64,000 nucleotides of DNA from Slackia heliotrinireducens DSM 20476 (lineage in GTDB: Bacteria > Actinomycetota > Coriobacteriia > Coriobacteriales > Eggerthellaceae): the NCBI RefSeq assembly GCF_000023885.1, contig NC_013165.1:744001-808000 (forward strand). Reading direction: 5' to 3'. The translations under genes and the position numbers were made by a program. Shown piece by piece: positions 27,845 to 35,986 of this stretch. Each line of letters opens with the position of its first letter. Within the stretch, counting starts at the first letter, position 1. Below the pieces are notes generated by a model, which saw nothing but the letters and a program-made list of their open reading frames with translations, was not told the DNA's origin and did not search any database.

Positions 27845-28402
27845 ATGGCTGATGAGTACCAAGGCAAGTACAAATTGCTCAAACCGGTATTTCTCATCGG
27901 CTTTATGGGTGCGGGGAAAACCAGCGTGGCACAGTATCTGGCGAACGTGCTCGGTTTGGCTTCCATCGATGCCGACGAGTATTTGGAACTAATGGAGGAC
28001 AGGGTCATAGCGGACATCTTCGCGGAAGACGGTGAGGATTATTTTCGGGATATAGAGACCAGGCACCTCGAGGAGCTGGCGAAGCGCAAGTTGGTGCGTC
28101 TGATCGCGACGGGCGGCGGCGTCATCAAGCGTCCGGCGAACATTGAAATCATGCATTCGTACGGCTATACGGTCTACCTTGGCGTTACCGCAGATGAAGC
28201 GGCCGAACGAATTCCGAACACCGAATCGCGACCGCTTTTCAAGAACATCGACGTGGCACGCAAGACCGTGCTGGAGCGCATGCCCCTCTATGAGGCCGCA
28301 GCGGATGCGTACGTGGAAACCACAGGCCGCAAGGTGCCCGACATTTGCCGGGAAGTTGCGTTGCGCCTGATAGATTCCGGCGTGTTGGTGAAGGTTTCCT
28401 AG
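27845..28402 (+). CDS. aroK: Shikimate kinase
   Basis: A 185-residue shikimate kinase, phosphorylating shikimate at C3 with ATP. Walker A is GFMGAGKT (19-26); shikimate-site residues appear as DADEY, YFRDIE and ATGGGV, and the lid/adenine side as SRPLF. The ATG at 27845 has GAGGTGATC upstream; an ATG 9 bases earlier lacks spacing. Its own promoter carries a palindromic operator, so unlike aroD/aroE it appears repressor-controlled. Confidence 0.93.
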   Translation: MADEYQGKYKLLKPVFLIGFMGAGKTSVAQYLANVLGLASIDADEYLELMEDRVIADIFAEDGEDYFRDIETRHLEELAKRKLVRLIATGGGVIKRPANIEIMHSYGYTVYLGVTADEAAERIPNTESRPLFKNIDVARKTVLERMPLYEAAADAYVETTGRKVPDICREVALRLIDSGVLVKVS

Positions 28403-28425
28403 CTGAAAAACCGCACTGTGGTACG

Positions 28426-28479
28426 AACGCCGCCGACAGAGGCTGAGCCTCATATCGGTGGCGTTTTTCATTTTTTTTC
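28426..28479 (+). terminator. Terminator after aroK
   Basis: AACGCCGCCGA pairs with TCGGTGGCGTT (one G-U), enclosing the inner hairpin GAGGCT-G-AGCCTC, followed by T-rich sequence. Confidence 0.75.
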
Positions 28480-28491
28480 GACCCATTACGT

Positions 28492-28546
28492 AAAAACGGC
28501 CCGCCGATTTGAACTGAACTGGGAGACGGTTCAATTTGGCGGGCCG
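28492..28546 (-). terminator. Minus-strand terminator of the zinc-ribbon gene
   Basis: CGGCCCGCC..ATTTGAAC pairs with GTTCAA..GGCGGGCCG across a 10-base loop. On the minus strand the stem is followed by TTTTTA. Confidence 0.7.
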
Positions 28547-28569
28547 CAGGCGGGTGCATTTGCGTGGCT

Positions 28570-29238
28570 CTAGGAGAGTTTGGCACCACAATTGGCGCAG
28601 AACGCATCGGCTCCAGGCGTGTAGGGCGTGCCGCATGATGGGCATACGGTGCCGCCGTCGGCAGACGCTTGCTGCTCGGCGGGCGCCGAAACCGGCGCAG
28701 CAGGAGCCGCGGGTGCAGAGGTTGCTTGGGCGGCTTGGAATTCCTTCACGTTGGTGCCGCAGCTCATGCAGAAGGTGTCCCCCGCATTCATGGGAGCCCC
28801 GCATTTGGGGCATGCAGCCTGGCCAGGTTGCATGACGGGTGCGCTTGCTGCGGCGCGGACCTGATCGATGGGAAGGCCGCAGGTCATGCAGAACATGTCG
28901 GTGGCACCGACTCGGCCGCCGCACTTGGGGCAGATGAAAACCTGCGCCTGCGCTTGCTGGAGGCGCTGCTGCTCTTCGATCTGGGCGATTTGAGCATTGA
29001 TGGCGTCGCGCTGGGCGTCCAAGGCGGCAATACTGTCGTAGAGTCCTTCGCGACCCGCGCGCAACTCGGGATTGTCCCTTGTCATTTCGTACAGGCTGGC
29101 CCCAAGCTGTGCAGAAAGCGCCTGACGTTGCTTGTTGATGTCGTTGAGCTGGTTCTTCAGCCTGAACGTTTCAGTAGTGCGGCCAGCGGAAGCGACACCG
29201 CGGTTCACGCTGGAAGAAAGATTATCGAGGAAACCCAT
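28570..29238 (-). CDS. Coiled-coil protein with three zinc ribbons
   Basis: A 222-residue soluble protein. Residues 1-100 are helical, with a coiled coil rich in Gln, Ala and Glu. Then three double-CxxC zinc ribbons follow: CPKCGGRVG..FCMTCG, CPKCGAPMN..FCMSCG and CPSCGTPYT..FCANCG, separated by Ala/Pro linkers. Such DZANK-type ribbons mediate protein contacts. It shares this architecture with the protein encoded at 32756-33964 in the nearby kinase operon, so a common role in that signalling group is likely. The start has GGAAGGCGC. Confidence 0.75.
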   Translation of the reverse strand: MGFLDNLSSSVNRGVASAGRTTETFRLKNQLNDINKQRQALSAQLGASLYEMTRDNPELRAGREGLYDSIAALDAQRDAINAQIAQIEEQQRLQQAQAQVFICPKCGGRVGATDMFCMTCGLPIDQVRAAASAPVMQPGQAACPKCGAPMNAGDTFCMSCGTNVKEFQAAQATSAPAAPAAPVSAPAEQQASADGGTVCPSCGTPYTPGADAFCANCGAKLS

Positions 29239-29353
29239 GCTTGCGCCTTCCGTCCGATGCGTCAGAATCTGTGGAACGCATCTATAATAGCGGTTTTAGG
29301 CGAGGCTGTCATTTCGGCTCTTACCCATGGATGCGCAAGAGGCGGCGTATGCG

Positions 29354-30322
29354 CTACGCATCGACCTGGACGATCATGAACACCGTGTCGCGGGCAAGTT
29401 CGAGGCGATCGCCAGCTTGCAGGCGAACGTCCTGCGCAACATATCCGTCGCCACGCTGGTCGCGAGGCGGCTCGATGACGGTCCGTGTGCGGTCTTCGCC
29501 GCTTACCAGGACCGATCCGTTTCGGGAATTCAATCCTCGGGCATACCAGACGCCTTCGCCGTTCCGATAGATCAGCAGATGATGCCGGGATACGGTCTGT
29601 TCAACATCGGCAATCGAGTTGGCGGCGGTGGCAAGATAGCCGATTTCAGTTCCTTCGTCATCGGTGTTCAGCACATAGGCGCTGCCGCGCATACGGTTGC
29701 CCACTACTCGGAAGAGCGCCAGGCGCACGTCTTCGAACCCTTCGTCCTCTTCGGTTTGCGGAAGGTCGGTCACGACGGATGTCTGGGTCACCGATTTCGA
29801 GCCGAATGCGCGCTCGGCCATCGACAGCACATGTTCGGCTGCGATGCGGGGGTCTTGGCGCAGGCCCGTTTCGACGAACAGCAGGACCAGAAGGTATGCG
29901 CGGTCCACGTCGTTGGCTCCCGAAGCGGACTTCAGATACTGTACGGCGTTGAGGTACAACACGTCGTTGAGCTGGTAATTCCGGCATGCATCCGCCATGG
30001 CAAGCGCTCCGTCGCCAGAGAAATGATCGGAAATCTGGTTGACGGACAGCCCCCGTCCTTGGCTGGAGCGCATGGCGGAGAAGAGCGCGTACGCCGCCTT
30101 GTCGAAGGGGACGAATGCTGAGGCTGGCAGGTCACCAGGCTTGCTGTGGACGATGGAACGCGACAAGAAGGACTTGTCGTCGGCCCGTTGCTGCAGGCTG
30201 CGCCCGCCCGCGATGGGCCGGTCGGACAGGACGTTGACGGCTACGTCGCGGTTGCTGATGCCCGCAAAGCCTTTGAACGTGTCGAACAGCACGCCGCAGG
30301 GCGTTTCGTTATCGACGGCCAT
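29354..30322 (-). CDS. FHA-domain protein
   Basis: A 322-residue protein whose C-terminal ~85 residues form a forkhead-associated domain: VSRHHLLIYRNGEGVWY with the conserved Ser-Arg-His, then GLNSRNGSVL with the Asn-Gly of the phosphothreonine pocket. The N-terminal 230 residues are unassigned and helical. FHA domains bind phosphothreonine, so the kinase encoded 4 bases upstream is its natural partner. The start ATG at 30322 was preferred over one 45 bases upstream inside the kinase gene; GGAGG lies upstream at long spacing. It is the last gene of a four-gene operon. Confidence 0.82.
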   Translation of the reverse strand: MAVDNETPCGVLFDTFKGFAGISNRDVAVNVLSDRPIAGGRSLQQRADDKSFLSRSIVHSKPGDLPASAFVPFDKAAYALFSAMRSSQGRGLSVNQISDHFSGDGALAMADACRNYQLNDVLYLNAVQYLKSASGANDVDRAYLLVLLFVETGLRQDPRIAAEHVLSMAERAFGSKSVTQTSVVTDLPQTEEDEGFEDVRLALFRVVGNRMRGSAYVLNTDDEGTEIGYLATAANSIADVEQTVSRHHLLIYRNGEGVWYARGLNSRNGSVLVSGEDRTRTVIEPPRDQRGDGYVAQDVRLQAGDRLELARDTVFMIVQVDA

Positions 30323-30326
30323 ACGA

Positions 30327-32141
30327 TCAGGACCTCCTTCGAATGACGATGGCCCACAGGGCGCCAATCGTCATGAACACGGCTATTGATGCCAGCGCCA
30401 CGCCGGCAACGGGTTGGGCGGTATACACCGTCCAATCGGTGATATGCACAAGCAGAAGCACGGCAGTTTCCAGAGCGATAAGCACGCAGGTGCCCACCAG
30501 GAGCTTCGAACCAAGGGATTCGCCCAGATAGTAGAAGGGCACCGAAAGCAAAGGCGGGATGATGCAGAACAACATGGCCATCGGAGCGCCTATCGTGCCG
30601 GAGACGGTTTTGTCGAACAGCGTCAGGGACGCATCGATGCCGCTGATGCAGCCTGCAACAATGATTGACACGGCCGCGATGAGGCTTGCAGTCATGATGA
30701 CGGGTGCGGTTATGGGGCGTTTGGCGCGGACCTCGTCACGCACCAGCGGTGTTGAACTGGGGGTGGCGGTCATGGTCCGGCCGACACCGCCAGAGCGGAG
30801 GTGCTGGGTTGCGGCTCCTGTGGGGAACTGCGCCTGGCCGGTTGCACGGAGCACGGTTGCCTGCCCGCGAACGGGTGCGCCCAGCGAAATCTGCTGGGTT
30901 TGAACGGGAGCCACGGCGTTCACATCGATGAACGGCAGCAGCATCTGGCCGCGGTATCGACGTACGATGTTGTCGGTGTAGTTGTCGACGAAGCGCTCGA
31001 GCATGCCGCGCATCTCCCAGACCTGCGCACGGCTGTCCTGCTCGTTGGCCAGGCCTTTCAACAGGATGCGGCCAAGCTGCTGGTCGACCACGTTTGCAGC
31101 GGCGATGAGTTTGGACGTGTTCACGGCGCCGGCCGATGACAGGGTGCGGTATGCCTCGATGAGTTCGGGCTGCCCCTCGATACCCTGCTCAGGCGTCAGA
31201 TCGATGTGCATGGAGCTCGGTAAGGGGATGGCGTGCTCCAGTTTGTAACGGTAGTACGACCCTGGATCCTCGGAGAGTTTTCCCAGGCGATAGGGGGTTT
31301 CTCCGCACAAGAGCTCGTACAGCACGCTGCTGATGGCGTACACGTCGATGAGCGGCGAACGGCGCAGCCGGTCCAGGTTGGGCAGGTCGTTGGTGAGCAT
31401 CTCCGGAGGGGCGTATTCGGGCGTCGCACGGCGGACGACGCTGGTCAGTCGCGTAAAAGAGGGGTCTTGGTGCAGATTGACCTGCGTGGATGACCCGAAG
31501 TCGATGAGACACAGGTCGAACTCTCCGGATTCCACCTGCTCGGACACGGATTTTTCATCGGTGCGCAGCATGATGTTGTTGGGGGAGATGTCACGGTGCG
31601 CGAAGCTGTCGTCCAGGTACTCGAATCGGGCGATCAGGTCGAATAGGGCCATGCCCAGTTTGGCGACGGTGACGGGCTCTACGCGGGTGCCTTTGGGGTC
31701 GACGGCCCGCAGGCCTGCGGCTTTCTTGCAGGTTTCGCCTTCGACCCACTCCATGACGATGAGTGGCTCACCCTCAGCAATGCCGTAGCCGTAGAGCTTA
31801 GGGAAACCTTTGAGGCCCGACAGACGCTGCTGGTTCTCGAATTCACGACGGAAGGCCGCGGTTTGGGCCGTAACGGTGCGCTTGTACGATGCTTCATCCA
31901 TGGATGGCGTGCGCATCGGGCGCAGTACGCGTTTCATGGCGAAGGTTTCGCCTTCGGGGTTCGCCACCTTGCATACATATCCCGAACCTCCGCGGTCGTC
32001 GGACCCTTCGGGCACGAGCAGCGTCAGGAACCGACGGCGGTATCGTTCCTGCTGAGATTCCGACATGGGGAAGGGCACTTCGAACGAGTCAAGCTCGAGA
32101 ATGCGCATGTCGCTCAAGGACGTGTTCTCGGGCTGTGTCAT
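30327..32141 (-). CDS. Hanks-type Ser/Thr protein kinase with C-terminal membrane bundle
   Basis: A 604-residue eukaryote-like kinase. Catalytic elements: ATP-site Lys in FAMKRVL (about 69), the catalytic loop HRDISPNNIML (about 184), the metal site DFGSS (about 214) and the ARE-like TPEYAPPE. The kinase domain occupies about 40-310. A linker follows, then about five membrane helices from residue 480 on. No PASTA repeats are present, unlike PknB/PrkC, so the sensing mode differs. The start ATG overlaps the preceding stop as ATGA. It sits between an EF-hand/LRR membrane protein and an FHA protein. Confidence 0.88.
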   Translation of the reverse strand: MTQPENTSLSDMRILELDSFEVPFPMSESQQERYRRRFLTLLVPEGSDDRGGSGYVCKVANPEGETFAMKRVLRPMRTPSMDEASYKRTVTAQTAAFRREFENQQRLSGLKGFPKLYGYGIAEGEPLIVMEWVEGETCKKAAGLRAVDPKGTRVEPVTVAKLGMALFDLIARFEYLDDSFAHRDISPNNIMLRTDEKSVSEQVESGEFDLCLIDFGSSTQVNLHQDPSFTRLTSVVRRATPEYAPPEMLTNDLPNLDRLRRSPLIDVYAISSVLYELLCGETPYRLGKLSEDPGSYYRYKLEHAIPLPSSMHIDLTPEQGIEGQPELIEAYRTLSSAGAVNTSKLIAAANVVDQQLGRILLKGLANEQDSRAQVWEMRGMLERFVDNYTDNIVRRYRGQMLLPFIDVNAVAPVQTQQISLGAPVRGQATVLRATGQAQFPTGAATQHLRSGGVGRTMTATPSSTPLVRDEVRAKRPITAPVIMTASLIAAVSIIVAGCISGIDASLTLFDKTVSGTIGAPMAMLFCIIPPLLSVPFYYLGESLGSKLLVGTCVLIALETAVLLLVHITDWTVYTAQPVAGVALASIAVFMTIGALWAIVIRRRS

Positions 32142-32743
32142 TCGTCAGCCTTCCTGGGTTCGACCGGGTTCAGCCGGCTGGTGTCGCCTGAGGGGTTGAA
32201 CCCCTGGTCGAACACGATCTGCAACCCGTCATTTGCAGGCAGCGAGTTGATGGCGAACTCCCGGTCGCCCTCAGAATCGATGTTCCCGCGGACGTCGAGG
32301 TAGTCAAGCGACGTTAGCTTGGAAACGTCCAGCACCTCGATGTCGTTGTCCTGGGCAACGACCATCTGCAAATTGGGGAACACCTCCAAACCGTCAAGGC
32401 TGGTGATGCCCAGACCGGAGATGCCTTCGTCATATACCTCGAAATAGTCGCGGTCGTTGAAGTCGTAGGCCCCGATTTCCGTGACGGCGTTGCGCTCGCT
32501 TCGGCCGAGGCGTCCGTCTTGGTCGGTGTCCAGGTTGTCTTCAACATATGCGCGCAAGGCGTCGTCGGGAAAGACATCCTGCGTGATGTCGATGGGTTTC
32601 TCCCTCAGGTCGATGAGACTGAACTCGTCGGCATACGGCATGGCAAGCCTTCCGATGGAGACGATGGCAAACGCAGCCACGACAGCTATGGCGGCTGCCG
32701 CCAACGCCACGCTTCTCACATTGTCATCTGCGGAGACGGCCAT
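32138..32743 (-). CDS. Membrane protein with EF-hand and leucine-rich repeat features
   Basis: A 201-residue protein with one N-terminal membrane helix (about 12-32), then an extracytoplasmic part. The calcium-loop sequence DTDQDGRLGRSE (about 72-83) fits an EF-hand or dockerin-like loop. Downstream, LGITSLDGLEVFPNLQMV and LDVSKLTSLDYLDV follow a leucine-rich-repeat pattern. It could sense calcium or bind a ligand for the kinase. I chose the ATG at 32743, which has GGAG at proper distance; the ATG two codons earlier abuts that site. Confidence 0.65.
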   Translation of the reverse strand: MAVSADDNVRSVALAAAAIAVVAAFAIVSIGRLAMPYADEFSLIDLREKPIDITQDVFPDDALRAYVEDNLDTDQDGRLGRSERNAVTEIGAYDFNDRDYFEVYDEGISGLGITSLDGLEVFPNLQMVVAQDNDIEVLDVSKLTSLDYLDVRGNIDSEGDREFAINSLPANDGLQIVFDQGFNPSGDTSRLNPVEPRKADE

Positions 32744-32755
32744 GGGCATCTCCGA

Positions 32756-33964
32756 CTAGAGCCTCGTGCCGCACATCATGCAGAAAACGTCGCCGGGCTC
32801 GTATTCGGCACCGCAGTTGGGGCAGACGCTCGCGGATACCACGGTTGAGCTGGCATTGCCAGGGGTTGCCGTTGCCAGCGGGCTTCCGCACATCATGCAG
32901 AAGAGGTCGCCTGCGGCGTGGGGCGCTCCGCATTTCGGACACGTGGGTGCGGCGTCGGCCGCCTGCGTAACGGGGTTTGCGCCACCTATGCCAGGCATGG
33001 CGGCGGTTGTGTCGGCCGTCGGCGCAGGTGAAAGGGAGGCTCCGCAAGTCAGGCAGAACTTATCGCCTTCGCGCACGGCGGATCCGCACTTGGGGCAGGT
33101 GGGTGCTGCGGGCATCGGCGCGGTTTGAGAAGCTGGCAGCTCGTCGTTGGCGGGCGTCACGTCTGGGGTCTCGTCAACTCCGACGGCTTGCGAGATGTCG
33201 GAGTCGGACGTCGGTTCTGCATCGGATTCTCCGGCGAATTCGGACTCGAGCGCCGTCAAGGCTTCGGCCGCATCGGCGTCATCGATGTCGAGCTCGGTTT
33301 CCGCCTCGATTTCTGCCTTAAGTGCGGCCATGGCGTCGGCCACAGCCGAGTCGTCGGATTCCGATGCGGCGTCGGGAAGGGGAGCCGGCTCAGGGGTCGA
33401 ATCGGCTGCGTCCTCTTCGATGGCATCCGCTTCGGCCGCAAGGCGCTCCAAGGCGGCCATTTCTTCGGCAGGAATCTCATCGGGCTCATTCTGGGTATCG
33501 AGCGTTGTGCCTGGCAGGATGTCGAGAACCATGGTCTTGTCCGCCGCGAAGGCCTGGGCTTCGGCTTGGGCGACTGCATTTGCCGCCGCTGCCTGGGCCT
33601 CTTCGGCCTCCTTTGCAAGTGCCGCGGCAACAGCGGCCGCTTCGGCGGCGGCTTGGGCTTTCTGCTCCGCTTCGGATTCGGCTTTCGCGCGGTTCTCCTC
33701 TGCAATGCGGGAGTTCTCTTCGTCGGCAATGGCAAGGGCTGCCTTGTCGGCAATGAGCTGCAGTTCGTGGGTGAGAGCGGCTTCCTCTTCGTCAAGAGCG
33801 GCGATGGCGCTCAGCTGTTTGGAGAACCGAACCTGTACGGCCTCGCTCACCTTGGCTTCGTCGATGACCTTTGCGGCCAGAGCCAGCAGTGCTTCGGTGC
33901 GCTTTTCCGGCAAAGCAGCCAGAGCCTCTTCTATACGTGCGGTTTCGTTTTCGCTGTTTTCCAT
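32756..33964 (-). CDS. Ala/Glu-rich coiled-coil protein with three zinc ribbons
   Basis: A 402-residue acidic protein. Residues 1-150 form a long Ala/Glu coiled coil; 150-270 are acidic and low in complexity. The end carries three CxxC-type ribbons (CPKCGSAVR..FCLTCG, CPKCGAPHA..FCMMCG, CPNCGAEYE..FCMMCG). It is the first gene of the kinase operon, 12 bases before the EF-hand/LRR gene. With the 28570 and 34155 genes it makes three zinc-ribbon proteins in 6.7 kb. The start follows AAAGGACGG. Confidence 0.75.
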   Translation of the reverse strand: MENSENETARIEEALAALPEKRTEALLALAAKVIDEAKVSEAVQVRFSKQLSAIAALDEEEAALTHELQLIADKAALAIADEENSRIAEENRAKAESEAEQKAQAAAEAAAVAAALAKEAEEAQAAAANAVAQAEAQAFAADKTMVLDILPGTTLDTQNEPDEIPAEEMAALERLAAEADAIEEDAADSTPEPAPLPDAASESDDSAVADAMAALKAEIEAETELDIDDADAAEALTALESEFAGESDAEPTSDSDISQAVGVDETPDVTPANDELPASQTAPMPAAPTCPKCGSAVREGDKFCLTCGASLSPAPTADTTAAMPGIGGANPVTQAADAAPTCPKCGAPHAAGDLFCMMCGSPLATATPGNASSTVVSASVCPNCGAEYEPGDVFCMMCGTRL

Positions 33965-34087
33965 GGTCCGTCCTTTTCGACACGAAAATGTAACGAAACG
34001 ATTCTATCGCAAAAACCGTCGCGTTGACCTGCGTCGTTGAAAAAAGGAACGTTTGGGATGCGATGCGAGCGTATGTAGCGAATGTGC

Positions 34088-34095
34088 TATATAAT
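34088..34095 (+). promoter_or_regulatory. -10 region of the zinc-ribbon membrane protein gene
   Basis: TATATAAT, with a TGC just before it that could act as an extended -10; no good -35. Confidence 0.4.
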
Positions 34096-34154
34096 ATCTG
34101 AAGATTAATGTGGCAGCGCACTCGACTGCCCTCGTTTCAAGTGGAAGGAAAGCC

Positions 34155-35315
34155 ATGAACTGCCCTAACTGCGGTGCCGAGCTCAAGGAAGGCGCGGCGT
34201 TTTGCATCCAATGCGGAACGCCTGTGAGCAGCGCGGCCCCCACCCAGCCTACTCAACCCGCTCAGCCCACCATGCCGGTCCAGCAACCGACCGTTCCGGT
34301 TTCTGCACCCGCGACTCCCGCTGCGGCTCCCACGCAGCCGGTCCAGCCTGCATATCAGCCGACGGCGCAGCAGCCCTTCGTGCCTCAGCAGGATCCCTAT
34401 GCGCAGCAGACCCAGGCGTATGCTCCTGCCCAGGATCCCAATGTCCAGCAACAGCCCTTTGCGCCTCAACAGGCGCCTTATCAGAATCAGGCGCCGTACC
34501 AAAACCAGAAATCCGGTGGAAAGCGCACCGGTCTGATCATCGGCGGCATCGCCGCTGTGCTTCTGCTCATCCTGGGTGGCGTGGGCATCGCCGGCGTGTT
34601 GTCTGGCGGCGATGACAAAGTCGCAGATGAAAAGCCCGCCGCCACGACTGAGAAAGCAACGGAAACGGAAGAGGAGGCCGGTGCTGCGACAGAGACTGAA
34701 GCCCCCGCGCAGGAAGAGGCCACTACCGAAGAGGCTACGGAGGACCCCGCAGAACCTGCAGCAACAGGGGCCGACTACTCTGCCGTGCTTGATTCCCATG
34801 GCGGCCTGACCGTCGATGCCGTTACCACGTTGAGCGGGTCGGACCTGTATGACCTGCTTATGTCGAAGGGATTCGAATACGACGCGTCGTACGGCGAGTA
34901 TGTGTGCTATTACGAACCGTTCCAGGCTTTTGCAGTCAGCGTTGATGGTTCGACTGTTCTGGACGAAAGCGGTATGAGGTCGTTGTCCATCGGTGGTGCG
35001 GGCGACCCTGTCGTGTACGTCATTGCTGCGTATGACTACGGAGACGACCTGAACGGTGCTTACGATGCAATCGTCGGCGACAGCGCCAGCGATAAGCTGG
35101 TTCTCGACGAAGAAACGATTGTTGCAAAGGTCGAGAACGAAGGCGGCAAATACTTCGTGATGGCCATGAACTCCGAAGGCGACCTTGGTCCGACTTTCGC
35201 CGTTGTGAGCGAGGAGGCCATCTCTTCCGGTGTGTTCTACACCTGGACCGGCCTCGATACCAGCTTCGGTTCGACGGTTGACGAGCTTTACGGCAGCTTC
35301 ACGAGCCAGGCATAA
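34155..35315 (+). CDS. Zinc-ribbon membrane protein with extracytoplasmic domain
   Basis: A 386-residue protein: an N-terminal zinc ribbon (MNCPNCGAELK..FCIQCG), then about 100 Pro/Gln-rich residues with repeated PQQ/YQNQ motifs. One membrane helix follows at about 134-156 (GLIIGGIAAVLLLILGG), then an acidic Thr/Glu linker and a folded C-terminal domain of about 180 residues outside the cell that I do not recognise. The ATG at 34155 has GGAAGGAAAGCC and puts the first CxxC at residues 3-6, as is normal for this domain. It is divergent from the kinase operon, and its ribbon resembles those of the operon's proteins. Confidence 0.78.
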   Translation: MNCPNCGAELKEGAAFCIQCGTPVSSAAPTQPTQPAQPTMPVQQPTVPVSAPATPAAAPTQPVQPAYQPTAQQPFVPQQDPYAQQTQAYAPAQDPNVQQQPFAPQQAPYQNQAPYQNQKSGGKRTGLIIGGIAAVLLLILGGVGIAGVLSGGDDKVADEKPAATTEKATETEEEAGAATETEAPAQEEATTEEATEDPAEPAATGADYSAVLDSHGGLTVDAVTTLSGSDLYDLLMSKGFEYDASYGEYVCYYEPFQAFAVSVDGSTVLDESGMRSLSIGGAGDPVVYVIAAYDYGDDLNGAYDAIVGDSASDKLVLDEETIVAKVENEGGKYFVMAMNSEGDLGPTFAVVSEEAISSGVFYTWTGLDTSFGSTVDELYGSFTSQA

Positions 35316-35337
35316 ACCTGCGTTTCGACATCGGCGC

Positions 35338-35367
35338 GAAAGGGGTTCCGCACGGAACCCCTTTTTT
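35338..35367 (+). terminator. Strong intrinsic terminator
   Basis: AAAGGGGTTCCG-CA-CGGAACCCCTTT, a 12-bp perfect stem followed by TTT. Confidence 0.9.
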
Positions 35368-35397
35368 ATGCGATTTTAGGCTCGTCTGTGTTCTGAA

Positions 35398-35607
35398 CTA
35401 TGCTCGGGCGTTGGATTCCGATTTCAGGCGGTCGGCAATCCACATGTTGATGACTGCCTGTCGCGGCACGGCCAGATGACGTGCGGCTGCATCGAGCTCG
35501 TCAATCATCCATTCGGGCATGCTGATATTGATTTTGCGGGGCGTGTCGTCTCTCGATAAAAGATTTTCGTGGTCGGCGACGTACGAGCCGTGCTCGGGTT
35601 CGATCAA
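35398..35607 (-). CDS. Orphan ribbon-helix-helix (CopG/BrnA-like) protein
   Basis: A 69-residue protein with a ribbon-helix-helix DNA-binding pattern: the strand KINISMPEWMIDELDAAA, then helix AVPRQAVINMWIADRLKSE. This is the style of antitoxins paired with BrnT-like RNase toxins. I place the start at TTG 35607 after AAAGGGGGCACGCC; an ATG at 35646 has no ribosome site. No toxin gene is found on either side, so it is an orphan antitoxin or a plain regulator. Its strong promoter, about 220 bases upstream, is embedded in five copies of an ATACCTAAT-like motif. Confidence 0.65.
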   Translation of the reverse strand: MIEPEHGSYVADHENLLSRDDTPRKINISMPEWMIDELDAAARHLAVPRQAVINMWIADRLKSESNARA

Positions 35608-35824
35608 GGCGTGCCCCCTTTCGTGCGACAGGGCGGCAGCGGGCAAACGACCAGACTCGCTGGATAAAGGAGAGCTCCCGGCGTTCGGACTGCGCGTGTC
35701 CAGGTGGTGCGTGCGTTCCGTAGCCGGGAGCTCCTGCGTCTTTTGAACCCGATACCGTGTTTGGTAGGTTTATGGTGGTTGTACACCGATCGAATTCGCG
35801 TTACTTACAGCTTCTTTTGTAAGT
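35608..35824 (-). promoter_or_regulatory. Long structured leader of the RHH gene
   Basis: About 217 bases separate the predicted transcription start from the TTG start. It contains a hairpin ACTTACA..TGTAAGT at 35803-35824 and an 11-bp perfect inverted repeat GAGCTCCCGGC / GCCGGGAGCTC at 35672-35733. The latter can form a long stem 65 bases before the start codon. No known riboswitch was recognised. Confidence 0.4.
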
Positions 35825-35830
35825 GTCCCA

Positions 35831-35858
35831 ATTATACACGATAGATACCTAATAGCAA
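35831..35858 (-). promoter_or_regulatory. Minus-strand promoter of the RHH gene
   Basis: On the minus strand TTGCTA (35853-35858) and TATAAT (35831-35836) are 16 bases apart. The -35 overlaps the first two ATACCTAAT-like repeats. Confidence 0.6.
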
Positions 35859-35902
35859 TACCTAAAATATCTAATAGGTATAAATTAGGTATATGAGGTA
35901 AT
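35845..35902. repeat. Cluster of five ATACCTAAT-like half-sites
   Basis: Two forward copies (35845 ATACCTAATA, 35858 ATACCTAAA) and three inverted ones (35872 TAATAGGTAT, 35883 AATTAGGTAT, 35893 ATGAGGTAAT) sit 10-14 bases apart, about one helical turn. This array is typical for cooperative binding of a small dimeric DNA-binding protein such as an RHH regulator. Confidence 0.65.
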
Positions 35903-35986
35903 AATGGCGCATCGTCGCAAATGTATGCGACGTTCGGATCTATATGGGTGTGGATGGGGAAGACGCTCGGGCGCCTGAGGGCATTG

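Noticed and set aside
35608-35986. BrnT-type toxin gene next to the RHH protein
   Set aside because: All frames in this stretch lack a ~90-residue toxin-like product.
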